The notes under the pieces are model-generated. The model was not told the DNA's origin and ran no database searches. It was given only the letters and a program-made list of their open reading frames with translations. 64,000 nucleotides of DNA, taken from positions 7,006,001 to 7,070,000 of the forward strand of contig NC_079879.1 of the NCBI RefSeq assembly GCF_029227915.1. Reading direction: 5' to 3'. A program made the translations under genes and the position numbers. Positions 31,425 to 43,800 of this stretch are shown here, one piece after another (within the stretch, counting starts at the first letter, position 1; each line of letters opens with the position of its first letter). The DNA comes from Hydractinia symbiolongicarpus. Taxonomy: Eukaryota > Cnidaria > Hydrozoa > Anthoathecata > Hydractiniidae.

Positions 31425-32077
31425 AACTTTTTCCTGACATTTCATAAAAAGACAAATCTCCTGTCATTTTGCCTATATTTTAAAAGTTCTTAACATTCCG
31501 CCCTACCCGACGCCCTACTGTAATAGTCCCGCTAAAATGATGTGGCTACCTATCAAACGACTAATATTTCCGAACAAGTAAAAACAAACTCGTAATGTTA
31601 TAACTATATTATAAAATAACAAAATCCAGAAGTTAATCTAAAGAAAATATGCATTTTCGTATCGAAAAACATTTTTGTCATAAAATCTGGAAATATGTAG
31701 GTGAATATCGAGAATTTCTTCTCGAGAAATACTAGAAGTCTTCTAAGTATTATTTTCAATTTAATTTTAATTATAACTCAGAAATATTTTAATCACTTCT
31801 ATCCCAATTTTTTGGTGGAAAAAATTCTAGAGACTTATTTGTACAGAATTGGCAATTTGTGCGAATTTTACCTCAAATAACGAAGCGACAGAAACAAAAA
31901 AGATATACTTCTTTAAATGCGGATAAAGTTCTGCTTGAAAACTGTAATTTTAGGAAACCTGTCCGTCAGTGGCAACACCACAACTATTACATCGAGACCC
32001 GAAAAAAAAACCTCATCGTAACCAATCACGTCGCTTGAAAACATCGCCAACCAATGAAAACATGACGTACTCCACTG

Positions 32078-35000
32078 TTATATATTCTCAATCTAAAAAA
32101 AAAGAAAAGAAAGATGCTTGTGACATAAAAGATGGCTTTGCAGGCAATGCTGCTACGATGAAATCATATGACAAACAAGCAACGACATTAAAACAGCTAT
32201 TAATAGACAACCGCTTACATCGTCAACTTCCTCGTCATCGTCATCACTATCGTCTTGAAATTCAAATTCGATGTCTCCTGATTGATCTTCGTTTGCAGCC
32301 ATAGTTTCGATTTTAACTGCAAAAAATAAATTATAAACTTATTTCACCATAAAGCAATATAAAGTTTTCATTTTGGGTTAAATAAAGAGATCAGGGAAAA
32401 TTTGATGTAAAATAAAAAGAAAAAAACGGTTTGGAACATTAATTTGAATCAAGACAGCTTCAGAAGTTGTCTGGATTCACCCTATGTCTAGTGCCAAATT
32501 GCCACATAGAACTATGCATCACAACCACAGCTAGTTTTGCGTACCTGTTTCAGGCAGTTCACCGTATGCTTTTAAATTTCTTGCCTCGTCTGGAGTGTAT
32601 TTTAGAATGACATCAGCTTTAGCATCCTGAAAGAGAAAACATGTCTCCTCACCAAAAACGAAATCAAAACACACTAAATAAATTCTATGAAAAATCACCT
32701 AAAAAAACTGACAAGAAATACAGCAGTTCTTTTTCCTTTAAAGTCTTAATGCTATGGAGCTTAGTAAATATTTGTTTTAAGTCGTCAGTTGTCATGATAA
32801 TCTTGTTCAAAAATTATTATTTTGATATAAAAAGGAATTTTCTAGTCACAATTTTAGACCTGTAACAGGGTATCGAGGTGCAGACAAATATACTTAGTTT
32901 TTCATATTTTCTAGTTAAAAATAAATTGTTAACAAACATGGCCAAAAACGAAATCAAAACACTAAATCATCCTATAGAGGATTTTGGATATCCTATAGAG
33001 GATTTTGGATAAATCACCTTGAATCTGACAAAAAATAGCAGTTTTTTAATCTTAAAAGCCAAACCTTGAAAATGTTGCTGTATTTTTATTTTTCCTAAAT
33101 TTCCTATTAAAAATGACAACAACAAAAATTTTAAAATCAAACGTTCTCTATTTTTCTCAACAATAATACACCAACACTTTGCAGGAACAAAGAGTATGGT
33201 ATTAATCTCTAACCTCCATATCATCAGTCAAGAGAAAAATTATGTATAGTGGTCAACAACAAGTTTAAAATAAACTGTTAACAAACATCCTAACCAAAAC
33301 CGATGAAAGATTTGACATTCCCTGCTACCCTGATACTTATTAGGTAGCAAAAAAAAAAAAAAAATGTGGCAAATTAATAAATGCTTTGTTATAAAATTAC
33401 AACCCTCCTTAAATTGTGCCATAAAATATAAAGAATCCAGCAATTTGCTCTAATAGCTATTAATAACTTCTTCTCCTGCGATCGTTTGTTTCTCGCCAAT
33501 ACAACAACTGCTTAAAATATTCATATTATTGTGGTCTCGTTCATAAAAATAATTATTGAACTGGATCAGCAACAATTGTTTGCACCAGTAATTCAACATT
33601 TTAATCGAGAAATAATAGGGTTAATTAAAAGCTCCATTCATAAGGCAAAAACCTAACGAAAAGTCGTTACAACTGAACACAATTCATAGGTACCTGATAG
33701 TCTCTCAACCCGAGTAAAATAATATCACCAGTGTTTATCCAAACTTTTTTCCTCAATTTTCCTCTGATATGACATAAACGTTTGGTGCCATCGAAACACA
33801 AAGCGTCCAAACGGCCATTACCCAACATCTTAATCACTTGGGCATACTCTTGCCCTTCTTCTTTAAACACTAATTCTCTCTTCTCTGTTTCATTTTCATT
33901 CTTTCCTCTTCTTCTGTTCTTTCCTCCCTTTCCTGTAAAACACATGGGTAAAAATAATAACTGCAGAAAGACAAACGGCCAGAAAAACAACTGAACTGTG
34001 AATATTACGTAGAATTATTGTTTTATGATATTTTATGTTATGCATATGTTATAATATCTTAAATGTAATTTTTTGTTTTATAAAACTACTAAAAAAGCAA
34101 TTGTTAAAGGTGGCTGTAAAAAATCATTAAAGATAAAAATATAAATAATCATTTCATCAAAATCAGTGTCAAATTGGCTGTTGGGTGGATATATATGTAA
34201 ATGCTTCTTACGCTATTCTTTGTATTTGATTATAATTTTTAATTAAAATAAAGAGTAAAAGCCTCAAAATATCAGAGCAAAAAGCAGAGCATAGATAATC
34301 AGAGCATAGCAAAAAAATGAATTTTCTTTTTCTTGCCTGTTTTTTAGAATGCTTAATTTACAGTTATATACTAGTCGTTAGCGAGTTCCACGGGTTCGCT
34401 CGTCCTTTTTATACTTGTGCAGCTAAGCTACCATTTTGGGTGACCGACGGACAGACGTATACAGGTATTATAATATAGATGTTACACATTTTTATCTATT
34501 AGGAATATAGTTTCAGAAGTCTGGTCAAAATACCTTGGCTACTTCCTATCATTAAAAAGGTTGCCATGACCTTTACAAGGACTATTTAAAAACAATTCAT
34601 TTACAATTTGGTTTTCGTTAAGTATATATGTATATATTGTCAACTAAAGATTTACTTTTTTCTTACCCCAAGATAACCAGTAGCACCAAACAGGGCTGCC
34701 CAGACTTAAAAATTTAACATGGAAGAAAGTAACTAGACTTTAGGCACCTTCAACATAAAGTTTGAATTAACTTGTTTTCAAAAGACGAGGCAATTGAAGT
34801 TTTTGATGGATTGGCATGCAGAAACTAAATATACCATATCGTTTGTTAGAAAAAATGTCTCAATATGAAAGTAACTGCCTATTTTTGCTGCCCAGGCTGA
34901 TGACAGTTTAAAAGATAATGAATTAGAAGGATGTCAATAATCCCGCAACACCTGCATATAAAGAGGGCGAATTCGGGCGACTTTTTGAATTAAATTGACG

Positions 35001-35487
35001 ATTGTCCTCAGAAACCACCTAAACTTTCCCGAACTCGCCCGGAGCATTCCCGAAATGCAATTTCTTGTAACATACCATCTGGACAACAGTTGAAAAAAGG
35101 TTTTTTTTTCAGGCTTTGTTCTGGTCTATGCATACCCCTAACGGCCACACCTTTTACAGCGTATGCGCCTTATTGGCACCCTCGTCAACAAAGACCACTA
35201 CCATAAAGATAAAATTTGTCTACAGAAAGTATCTGTGACAGCAGATTAAAATATAAGATGTACCTATTAACTAGAATATAGTATGTACCTATTAACTAGA
35301 ATGTAGCTAGCTATGGACTAATTAAACGGAAGGCTACTGCCTGTTTTCCCCTTCTGAAAGTACATTTTAATTTAGGTTCATGAATCAATAGCTTCAAACT
35401 TTATTCAAATAGAATTGAGAGCTTCAAAAACTTTAAAATACTAGATACAGAAATACTAGATCCATAATTACCTTTATTTTTGGGCAT
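32078..35487 (-). CDS. EIF1AX: Translation initiation factor eIF1A
   Basis: eIF1A binds the A-site of the 40S ribosomal subunit with eIF1, promotes scanning and start-codon choice, and later recruits eIF5B. Coding exons (5' to 3'): 35472-35487, 33694-33932, 32545-32626, 32219-32316, 32078-32092; phases join to 149 aa against about 144 aa in vertebrates. The first coding exon supplies only MPKNK. The basic N-terminal tail ([13 protein letters not shown]) leads into the OB fold with [36 protein letters not shown] and [12 protein letters not shown]. The C-terminal tail is acidic ([11 protein letters not shown]) and ends DIENI. In other animals the last residues (DDIDDI in human) dock on eIF5B, and the end here is close. 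The last exon carries just four codons and the stop, so it is the least certain junction, although it keeps frame and the expected ending. Confidence 0.96.
34371..34479 (-). mobile_element. Single non-autonomous Helitron in eIF1A intron 1
   Basis: A 109-bp solo unit related to the first unit of the 30400 array (shared CAGCTAAGCTACCATTTT). On the minus strand it starts TCTATATTATAATA and ends CTAACGACTAG. The flanks are A (34370) and T (34480), with no duplication, as expected for Helitron insertion. Confidence 0.75.
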
Positions 35488-38218
35488 CGTTAGTATATAT
35501 TAGCTAGCTAGTTATATGATACAACTTAAAAAATGTTTCCTATCGTTTCGTGCCCCACGATTTTCAGAATGAACTGGCTGATACTTCTCGCTCTCTTTCG
35601 GCTGACGGTGTACCATCTAGAACTGATTGCTTGATGACGTAATTTTTCAAAATGGTTCCAGTGTGCGTTCCTTGAATGTCCCGATTCCTTGAAAAAGTAA
35701 TGATTGCAGACTCTTATTACATATGACCAAATAAATAATTTCTTGTTTTTTTTGCCTTTCGCGAAAGATTTTTTACCCGAAAACGAATCGTATTTTAAAT
35801 TTGCAAAAATTTTGTCCATAAAATTTGTCCCAAAGATCGCCAAACGCGAAAAAATTTCGCTTTTTTGGCACGCGAGAGTTTCTACCCTTAAAAAGTGTAG
35901 CAAGTAAGCGATAGTGACTCTGACATCGGGCAGCTTCCTGGGTGCACGAACTGTGGCATCCTACCCTAAATTAAAGTGTATTTTTTAAGTAATTTAATTA
36001 GTGCTAGCTCAAAAATTCGTAAATGCATAAAAACCGAGTTTATAAATTCTAAAATTTAGCTAAAAATTGATGTGCTTATTTAAGATGAAAATTATTTCTG
36101 AAGAGTTATGACGAGTTTTAAAAAGCTTTAAGAAGTCATGGAGACCCTGTTACAAATCAAGTTTTTTTAATGTTTTTGTACTAGGTAGTAGTTGTCTATT
36201 CTGACTTGGCAAGAATAACCAATGTGACTAGCAAGCTTAAAGAAATGGTGGAATATACACAACACTTGTTATTTTGCAACCTTGAACCCAGGGCCGTTTG
36301 GGTTTCAGTAGCGATGCACTGTGATTGAAGTTGTTTGTACTTACTCTATTATTCCTGCATCCCTACTATCCGCGCCTCTCTAGTAAGTCCGCTTTTTAGC
36401 ACGGATTAAAAAAGTAATCCAATAGTCGCGCATGCGCGACTGATGTAGCTTCTATCTGTATCTACGTTCTACAAAAATTCCGACGCAAATATCACAAGCT
36501 CGACTGAATAATTTTCGATATCCGATTCCACCTCATCCTGTTTATTAACCATCAGAAGTAAGGCAATATTTCACGATGTGCAGTCGGGTAGAAAATTGTC
36601 GTACCGAGTGTAAATAAAATCTGTTATTTAGCAAGAACTTATATGCGATATCTGTTTTAAACCTGTTTCGTAAGAAAGAAGACAACTAGAATTAGTTTGG
36701 ACAAAACACAACTTTTTTAAAGCGATTTATTTTGTGTTTTTAGAAATGAAAAATGCGTCTGTAGTTTCTACAAAATTTCCGCCTTTTTTATAAATCCTTT
36801 CAACCAATCAGGTTTAAGTAATAAAGTTTAAAACAAAAGAAATTAATGCTTGAAAGATTTGAATGATTGAAATCAACATAAAATTTATTGCTTCCAAAGG
36901 TAGGATAATAATTTATTCTCACAATAATATTTTTGGAGATATTGATGAAACTAATTCAAGCGATAGATGATAATTTTTCTATTTCCTGGCGTCACAATAA
37001 CAATAGCTCAAAAAGGTGAGTTTAATTTTTGGGGTTTATTATAATCAATCTTGTTTGGGCGGTTACAAGACATTATAACAACAAATTCATGTAACGAATA
37101 TTTTTTACATATCTTCTGGTCTTTACAATAAATCTATTTTAATTGTTGATATCTCTATCACATATAACCATAGTCTTGAACGCTTTTTATGTGCGTGACA
37201 ATGATGTGTCTGAAATATTTTTTTGTGACATAATTTTTTAAAAACGGGCACAGCGTCTCTGTTAAAAAAAAAAACAACAAGAAATGCGACAAGAAAACAA
37301 AGTGAAACAAAGCTTTGATTTCAGTCTGAAGGTGAGTAACATCTCGAAAAATTAAAAGGTTGCGGGGGAATTAAGGGGGTGATATACCCTATCTGTTTTA
37401 GCAAGGTATGTGTTTAAACCACAACTTAATAAAATTGTCTTTACAAATAATAATTTTTTTTTTTGAAATCACCTAAATAGTAAAACATCCAACAAAAAAT
37501 ATAGACGTTCCAATTTCCCATATTTAACATATTTACGAAAATAAAATTAAAAACTTTAGTACAAAATTAAAAAAATACCACGAAAATTATTATACAAAGT
37601 AATAAAATTTAATAAAAAATAATCTGAATTCTGACAATAACAGAAAGAGATTTGTTTTTGATTCTCCCGATTTATTTATACCTTGTGGGAGATATTCAAA
37701 ATGACGGTTTTCATTTTGAGTTTTTTAAAATTAATTTTTAACTATACTGTTGTGCCTCGATTATTAAATTTTTAAAAGCTTTTTCAGGACCCCTTTACCT
37801 AACTTCAAAAAAAAGAACCTTCAGTCCCGCCAGACTTATACTTCCGATGTTTTTTACTATTTAAAGAGGACCAATGAAAAGCTTAGGATGCAATATAATC
37901 TTGCGCTTTTCTTTAAATGAGAAATGTCTTGAAAATGTTTCACACTTTTAAGTTCAATAACACGAAAATTGTGTCCTTATTGTAAACAATTAAAATACAA
38001 ATGTAGTTGAAAAATGTTTAATCAGTGTTTTCGTTCACATCTTATTCCTGCTAAGAACCACTTGTGCTTTTATGAAAACCAGAACTTTGGCAAGTCACTT
38101 TAAATTTCAAAAAAAACGGAGTACACCTGCATAGTAAGTATATAACCTAGTTTCTTTACAAAAATATTTTTACAGGTTTAACGCACAATACTAAATTACA
38201 CATAACATCAATGAAATT
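35488..38218. other. Region between eIF1A start and LRRK stop
   Basis: This should hold the eIF1A promoter and 5' UTR (near 35490-36500) and, further right, the LRRK 3' UTR. It includes the NRF1-type palindrome at 36424. Otherwise it is AT-rich, with no recognisable gene. Confidence 0.5.
36424..36441. promoter_or_regulatory. CG-rich palindrome with NRF1-type core
   Basis: AGTCGCGCATGCGCGACT is an exact 18-bp palindrome and contains GCGCATGCGC, the consensus core of the NRF1 promoter site. It stands out in AT-rich DNA, about 940 bases upstream of the eIF1A start codon. A role in eIF1A transcription is inference. Confidence 0.5.
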
Positions 38219-40893
38219 TCACCGGGGAGAATTTGACCACGTCAGAATGGTCATTTCCTTACTGACAATGCGTTTCTTGCGATCCACATTACGTATCCAA
38301 AAGTCCAAACATTTCCGACCGCAACTCAAAACTAACTTTTTGTCGTTTTCGTCGCGATTTCGATTGGTAATCATTCGAAGCGGTATAATGGTATCGATAA
38401 GTTCCTCGTAACAACGTAATGATAATCGCGGGACCATTGTAATAGCGTCGCAGATTAATAAACAGCCGAAAGAAGTACCGATATACATGTTGTGTTCAAC
38501 CACGACCAAAGACGAGATTTGTGCATCGTATGCTATGGAAAAAAAATATTTTTCAACCTTAAAATGACGCTCAAAATCTCGTGGTGTAAAAAAATTAAAG
38601 TGGCCAAACCTCTGTAAAGTGACACAAAATAATTTTTAGGCGGAATAAGAGAGCACAATATATTTGCATCGTGGACACAATTCCTGGCAGAGAGTAGGAT
38701 TCGAACATTTGCCAGCACAGCAAACCGCAAACGGATCCACTACGCCACAAGCAGTAATATGTTAACGTTGTATACAAGGTTTGCCATTTCGAGATAAATT
38801 TGGGCATTTATTTACAATCAAAATAGGTTTAACTTTTTAAATATGGTTTTGATCATGTTGATAGCTTGGCTAGAGATAAGAACCTGATGCCTAAAATTCG
38901 ATAAAAATTTTTTTCCGAGATGTAAAATGACATTTCAATGACAAGTTACTACCTTGGCTAAAGAAATAACTTTAAAGTGACTTTCAACCGTATAAGGACA
39001 TGTGTTCTCATCAGTTGGGATTACCATAGAGATACAGGATTAAAAGCTATGTTACATCATTCTATGAGCTGTGTTTTAGGGGCAACGACAGTTGGCGTAG
39101 TAAAAGTGCTTTTATATTTTTTTTATCCAAACTAAAAACACTATATGACTCACCCTTTAGAGACTTTGTTTTCTTGGATAATTTAGCTGAGTTTACTAAA
39201 AACGAAAACAAAAACGTATGTACATATAGGCTACTACTAATCGGTGATCGTGAAAAATATAAGAAGTGAAAAAGACGAGCAAAACGTGTTGGAAACAAGT
39301 TGGTTTATATAATGGCAACACTGGTACAGATAAAAAACAATAGCAGGAAAGAACTGAAAGGACAGGCAATGTATTCCCACACACAAGAAAGTTGTGGTAT
39401 AAGCACATCTAATACATGATTTTTATATGAGAACATCTTATAAGCAAACGAAGGTTTCTTGAAAAAAACGACGCCACTTATAAGCAACGGCCAGCCTTAA
39501 ACGAGTATATATAAAAGGAAAAACAACAAGCACTACTACGATGATAAAAACAGTTTCCAAAACTTCCATGTTCTTAAATTATGTGAAATTCATATGAAGA
39601 CAAAGTTTGGTCTCGATTAGCGCTGGTGAGTAAGTTTGGTCGTCCCAAGTAGATAGTAAACAAGCAAAATTTGAGCCGGTAGAACACATAAAATAACATG
39701 TGTGGGTTTTTGTGACAAGTCAATAATTGATACAAGCATGTAGCAAAAGAAAGTCACAAAAAAATACCAACTTACAATCTCTCCAGGGAGAATGATTGCT
39801 CGCATCGAAAACATCTTCGATAACTCTTCTATCGATATTCCATCTTAAAACTTGTGTGCCAGGATATACGACGATCCATATATAATGCGACATGCTTTCA
39901 ACGAACTCTGTTCTTTTATCTTGTGAGAAAGACTCAAAAGTACGCACAGTCTCCATAAAGTTCACGTTAAGATCTTTCAGCGCTGGGTTAGTTAGATCAC
40001 TACCTTTTATTGGCAGCATCTTCATTTTCTTCAACGAATTTAAATCCAATATTGTGATGCAACCCTTTTCCTGGCCACACCACAGCTCATAAGTTACTTC
40101 CGTAGATTGAGAGGGAACATAGGAGTCCTCTTCTTCTTCGTCTGTTTCGCGGGTGGCAACCGCGATCGCACCGCCGGCATCTTTATATGTCATCACTTCT
40201 TGACTGTAGCGTCTTGTGGCGTGACTAGCGACAGCAGCAAAGCAGTGTATTTTCGTAGTGCCAGTATACTCTTTACTTGGAAATAACTCACGTATAACTT
40301 GGCCCTGAGTGGCTGTTTGAAAGAAGTTGAGCACCTCGTTTTGTGGGACAAGTTTAGTATAAGAGCTTACGCTGTCCTGGTACGAGTACACACATCCATC
40401 AGAACGGGTTATCAGAACGCAGTGACATACTGGAGAGTGAAGCATGCTTAGAATGTGTCGATGGCACAACAAACGTCCAAGAGCTAAAGGCTTGTAAGTG
40501 AGCGAACAAAATACAAGAATGTTTCCAGACTCTGTACCAAGCCAGATTGTGCTTCCTACAGAACATACCATAAGCACGCGGTCGGTTAGCTTGATGTTCT
40601 AAAATAAGAAAGTTAAATAATATATTGACCAGCATACATAGGAAAAGACACATCATTACAGTTTAGTGCACTGGATAGTGGTATACTTACAGTGACGTGT
40701 GAGTATCTGCTATCATGGTAAGAAAACACGGTTATCACTCCTTCTTTGCGAGCAGAAATAGAATCGCCGAAACCACTATAACCGCAAAACCACAAATGCG
40801 AACCGATCATTACGCGACTGTCAACCACGTTTTGCTTGCATTGACCTTGGTTGGTAGTAGCCACGCATTGCAGGTTAAACTCTTCTCCTAAAC
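38219..40893 (-). other. LRRK: LRRK C-terminal WD40-like module (3 exons)
   Basis: Exons 40691-40893, 39776-40598, 38219-38532. Beta-propeller-like blades can be seen in STIWLGTESGNILVFCSL, HCVLITRSDGCVYSYQ, YELWCGQEKGCITILDL, YIWIVVYPGTQVLRWNID and NMYIGTSFGCLLICDA. A charged loop (TRETDEEEEDSYVPS) lies within. The protein ends LTWSNSPR with a TGA. Confidence 0.85.
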
Positions 40894-43800
40894 CTAGAAA
40901 ATAAATTTTCGCAGTTCAAAAGATTTCTCGCACCAAAGCGCTTTTTAGCTTTCATTTGAATAAACTGTTTGGGATTTATATTTTCCGGAAGTTTCGACCA
41001 TAGTCAAGATGTGTGGTTCCTACCGACATCTTCTACAAGCAATACTTCTTGTTTCCTGCCAATTGCTAACCCTGTTGCAATCAGTGCATTGACGTTGATC
41101 TACTAGTCTAAAAGCTACAACAAAATCCTTAAAAGTGCCTTAGGGGCCTGGGAAAGAAAGAAGAAACAAAATTGAAAACAGACCTAAGATATCTAATAAC
41201 TTCGGAAATTCCTGCAGTGACGTCAAACCGTTGATTTCCGCCATGGAAGGTCGATCGTCGGGGTTTTGTGCCCAGCAACGGTACAACAGCGAGATCATCA
41301 AAACAGGAAAACGCCTTTCCTGGAAGGTGTTAAATATTATATCTTCACTGGCTAAAACTATAGTTCACACTATTTATGACGCATTTGATTTGATCGAAAA
41401 AAATAATTTTAACGAAGATTTTAGTGCCTGACAGCTTGACTAAAGTGCATTCAAATAATAAAATCAAGTAGTAAAAAGAAGATCAAACCTCTTTTATGTT
41501 ACTCTGTAGTAAAAATTTATTAGTTACAATTTTAGAAATTTCTGCAAAATGTTAAACAAGTAACCTGAAAAACCTACTCCCAGCAACTTACCTTGTATGT
41601 TAACCGAGGTCTTTTACCATCCAGCATGTATTGAAGCGCTAAACTCGCTTTGTTGTTCGCCACATCACTATAGGGCTGTTTCAGAGCGATTAACTCAAAT
41701 ATTAGCGAACCAAACGAGAAGCAGTCAACCTTAACGAAAGAAAAAAACGTTTATGTGAACAAATGGTAATTGTTGACTTTGGTGACTTACAAGAAAACTA
41801 AGTGCGGTGGAACTGTTCATTGACACCTCAAATTCTAAATTTTAAAATCCGTACGATTCGTGGCACCCTGCCTATTTTCTACTCACGTCTGTCTCCCAAT
41901 TCCAATATTCTCCACATATTACAAAACCAAGTTGAAAATACATCATTTACATTAAACGGTAAGTTTTTTTAATGCAATATGACTTAAAAATTTGTATTCT
42001 CAGTAATTATTAGAGGTCTGGCTTTATCTTTCTGAAATTATACCTCCCAAGCCTATCACAGGAGAGGCTGGTTACAAGTACATAATGTCTTTCGAGGACT
42101 GTGCCTTGGTTGCGATTGGAATTTTTTGTTGTTGAGATTTCAGATGCCCTGAGTCCTCGTACTCTTAGGCTGAAACAAACTATTCTCTTTTACTGGTTTA
42201 GAACAGTGAAGATTGTTTTCTGTGCTTAACTTGAAGAAAAAGCAAAGCGGGATTTTATTTAACGGAAAGAAGTGGAGAACGATCGTTAAAAACAAGAAAA
42301 CTAAAATATTTAACAAGCACCAGATTTACATGGAGCAAAGTAGTTTTCTGACTCACATACCTTCACGGTGTAACTTTCTTTGCCAGTGTACCTGATAATT
42401 TCAGGCGCCATAAAACCAGGTGTACCTTGGTAACCTTTGATACCGCCTAACGACACGGATCGACTGATCCCATAGTCGGTCAGTTTCAGCCAAACTTTAT
42501 AATGCTCCGGTTCAGTGACGGCCGGCGGAGGAAAAGACCAAACCAACACGTTCTCGCATTTTAAGTCACGGTATATAATGTGATGACGATGTAGGTATTT
42601 TAAAGCTTCGCTGATCTAAAAGACATTTAAAATTTCATTTAAACTGAAAGCTAACGATATCTTTAGGCAGGGCGTAAACCAGAAATGTTAAATAAGGGCC
42701 GCTTAATTCTAAATAGAAATTACATCAGGTGGTGCTAGGTGTCATTGAAATCTTATTCCTTCACAACTTGCATAAGTCCCATATTTTGTAGTGAATATTA
42801 TAAGCTCTTCTAACAAATTGGAAAATTTGGAATAAATTTCAATTGGAAAATAGCCGTTTAATGGCGGCTGAGAATACTGGACTACACGTTGCTAGGTCAT
42901 CTATACTAGATTTAGACAATATAAAAATAGTGTGTTGAATTTTTACAATTTAACAAACCAAAATCCACAAAAAACACAAGCAAAAATACTGTTGACGCGG
43001 AAAGTATTCCGCGTTTTTAAAACGTTCACATTCAGATTACATATGCTTCCCGTTCGTTTTGCAACTAGGAGAGTTTTAGCTGTTTTTTAGAGACACAAAA
43101 ATCATGAATGTCAAGGGAATTTAACAAGAAAGAAAAATTGAATAAGTCGGATTTCATTTTCACATTAACAGATATAGCAACAAATTTTTATATTCCACAA
43201 AAAAAATCCATTATAAAAATTGAATTGAGCAAATGAATGTTCCCTAAAAAAAAAGGAGATTTTTATGGGTTTTTACAAAAAATCAGGAAATTTTAGGATT
43301 ATTTGGCACTGGTTAGGAGAATTTTATTTTTTACCCTGAAGAAGAGAAAAAAAATACCTTTACAACAGATAGGCAAAAGAGGGAATAGCTTTCAATAGTG
43401 ATAATCTTCCTTGTTTCGCTTTCTTACCTGTTGCAGGCTCTTCTGGATGACGTAAACATTCAACTTTTTTCCAACATTTCGATACTCTATGTAACACCGA
43501 TCTAACGCCCCTCCTGGCGCAAGTTCAAGCAACATGGCAAATGGTGACGTTGACACGCCCAGGAAGCTGATAATATTTGAATGATTCACTGGAACCAAGA
43601 TGGCGAGCTCTTGGCGGACATTCCTAAAAAAACAAGGAAAAAATAATACAACTTATGGTTGATCGCTTAAGAATAACCGCCAAATATTGCATGAACGTTT
43701 TAGTACATGTGCAGGTGGAGTAGTAGTAGTACAATCATACACAAAACTGCATTGTGGAAAACGTAAAAAATAGTTAGCTACTGTGCATAGTTTTTATCTT

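Noticed and set aside
35526-35907. Overlapping frames on both strands next to the eIF1A first exon
   Set aside because: Both run through AT-rich sequence with CGCGAAA-type repeats; no domain seen, and the region is expected to be the eIF1A leader or promoter.
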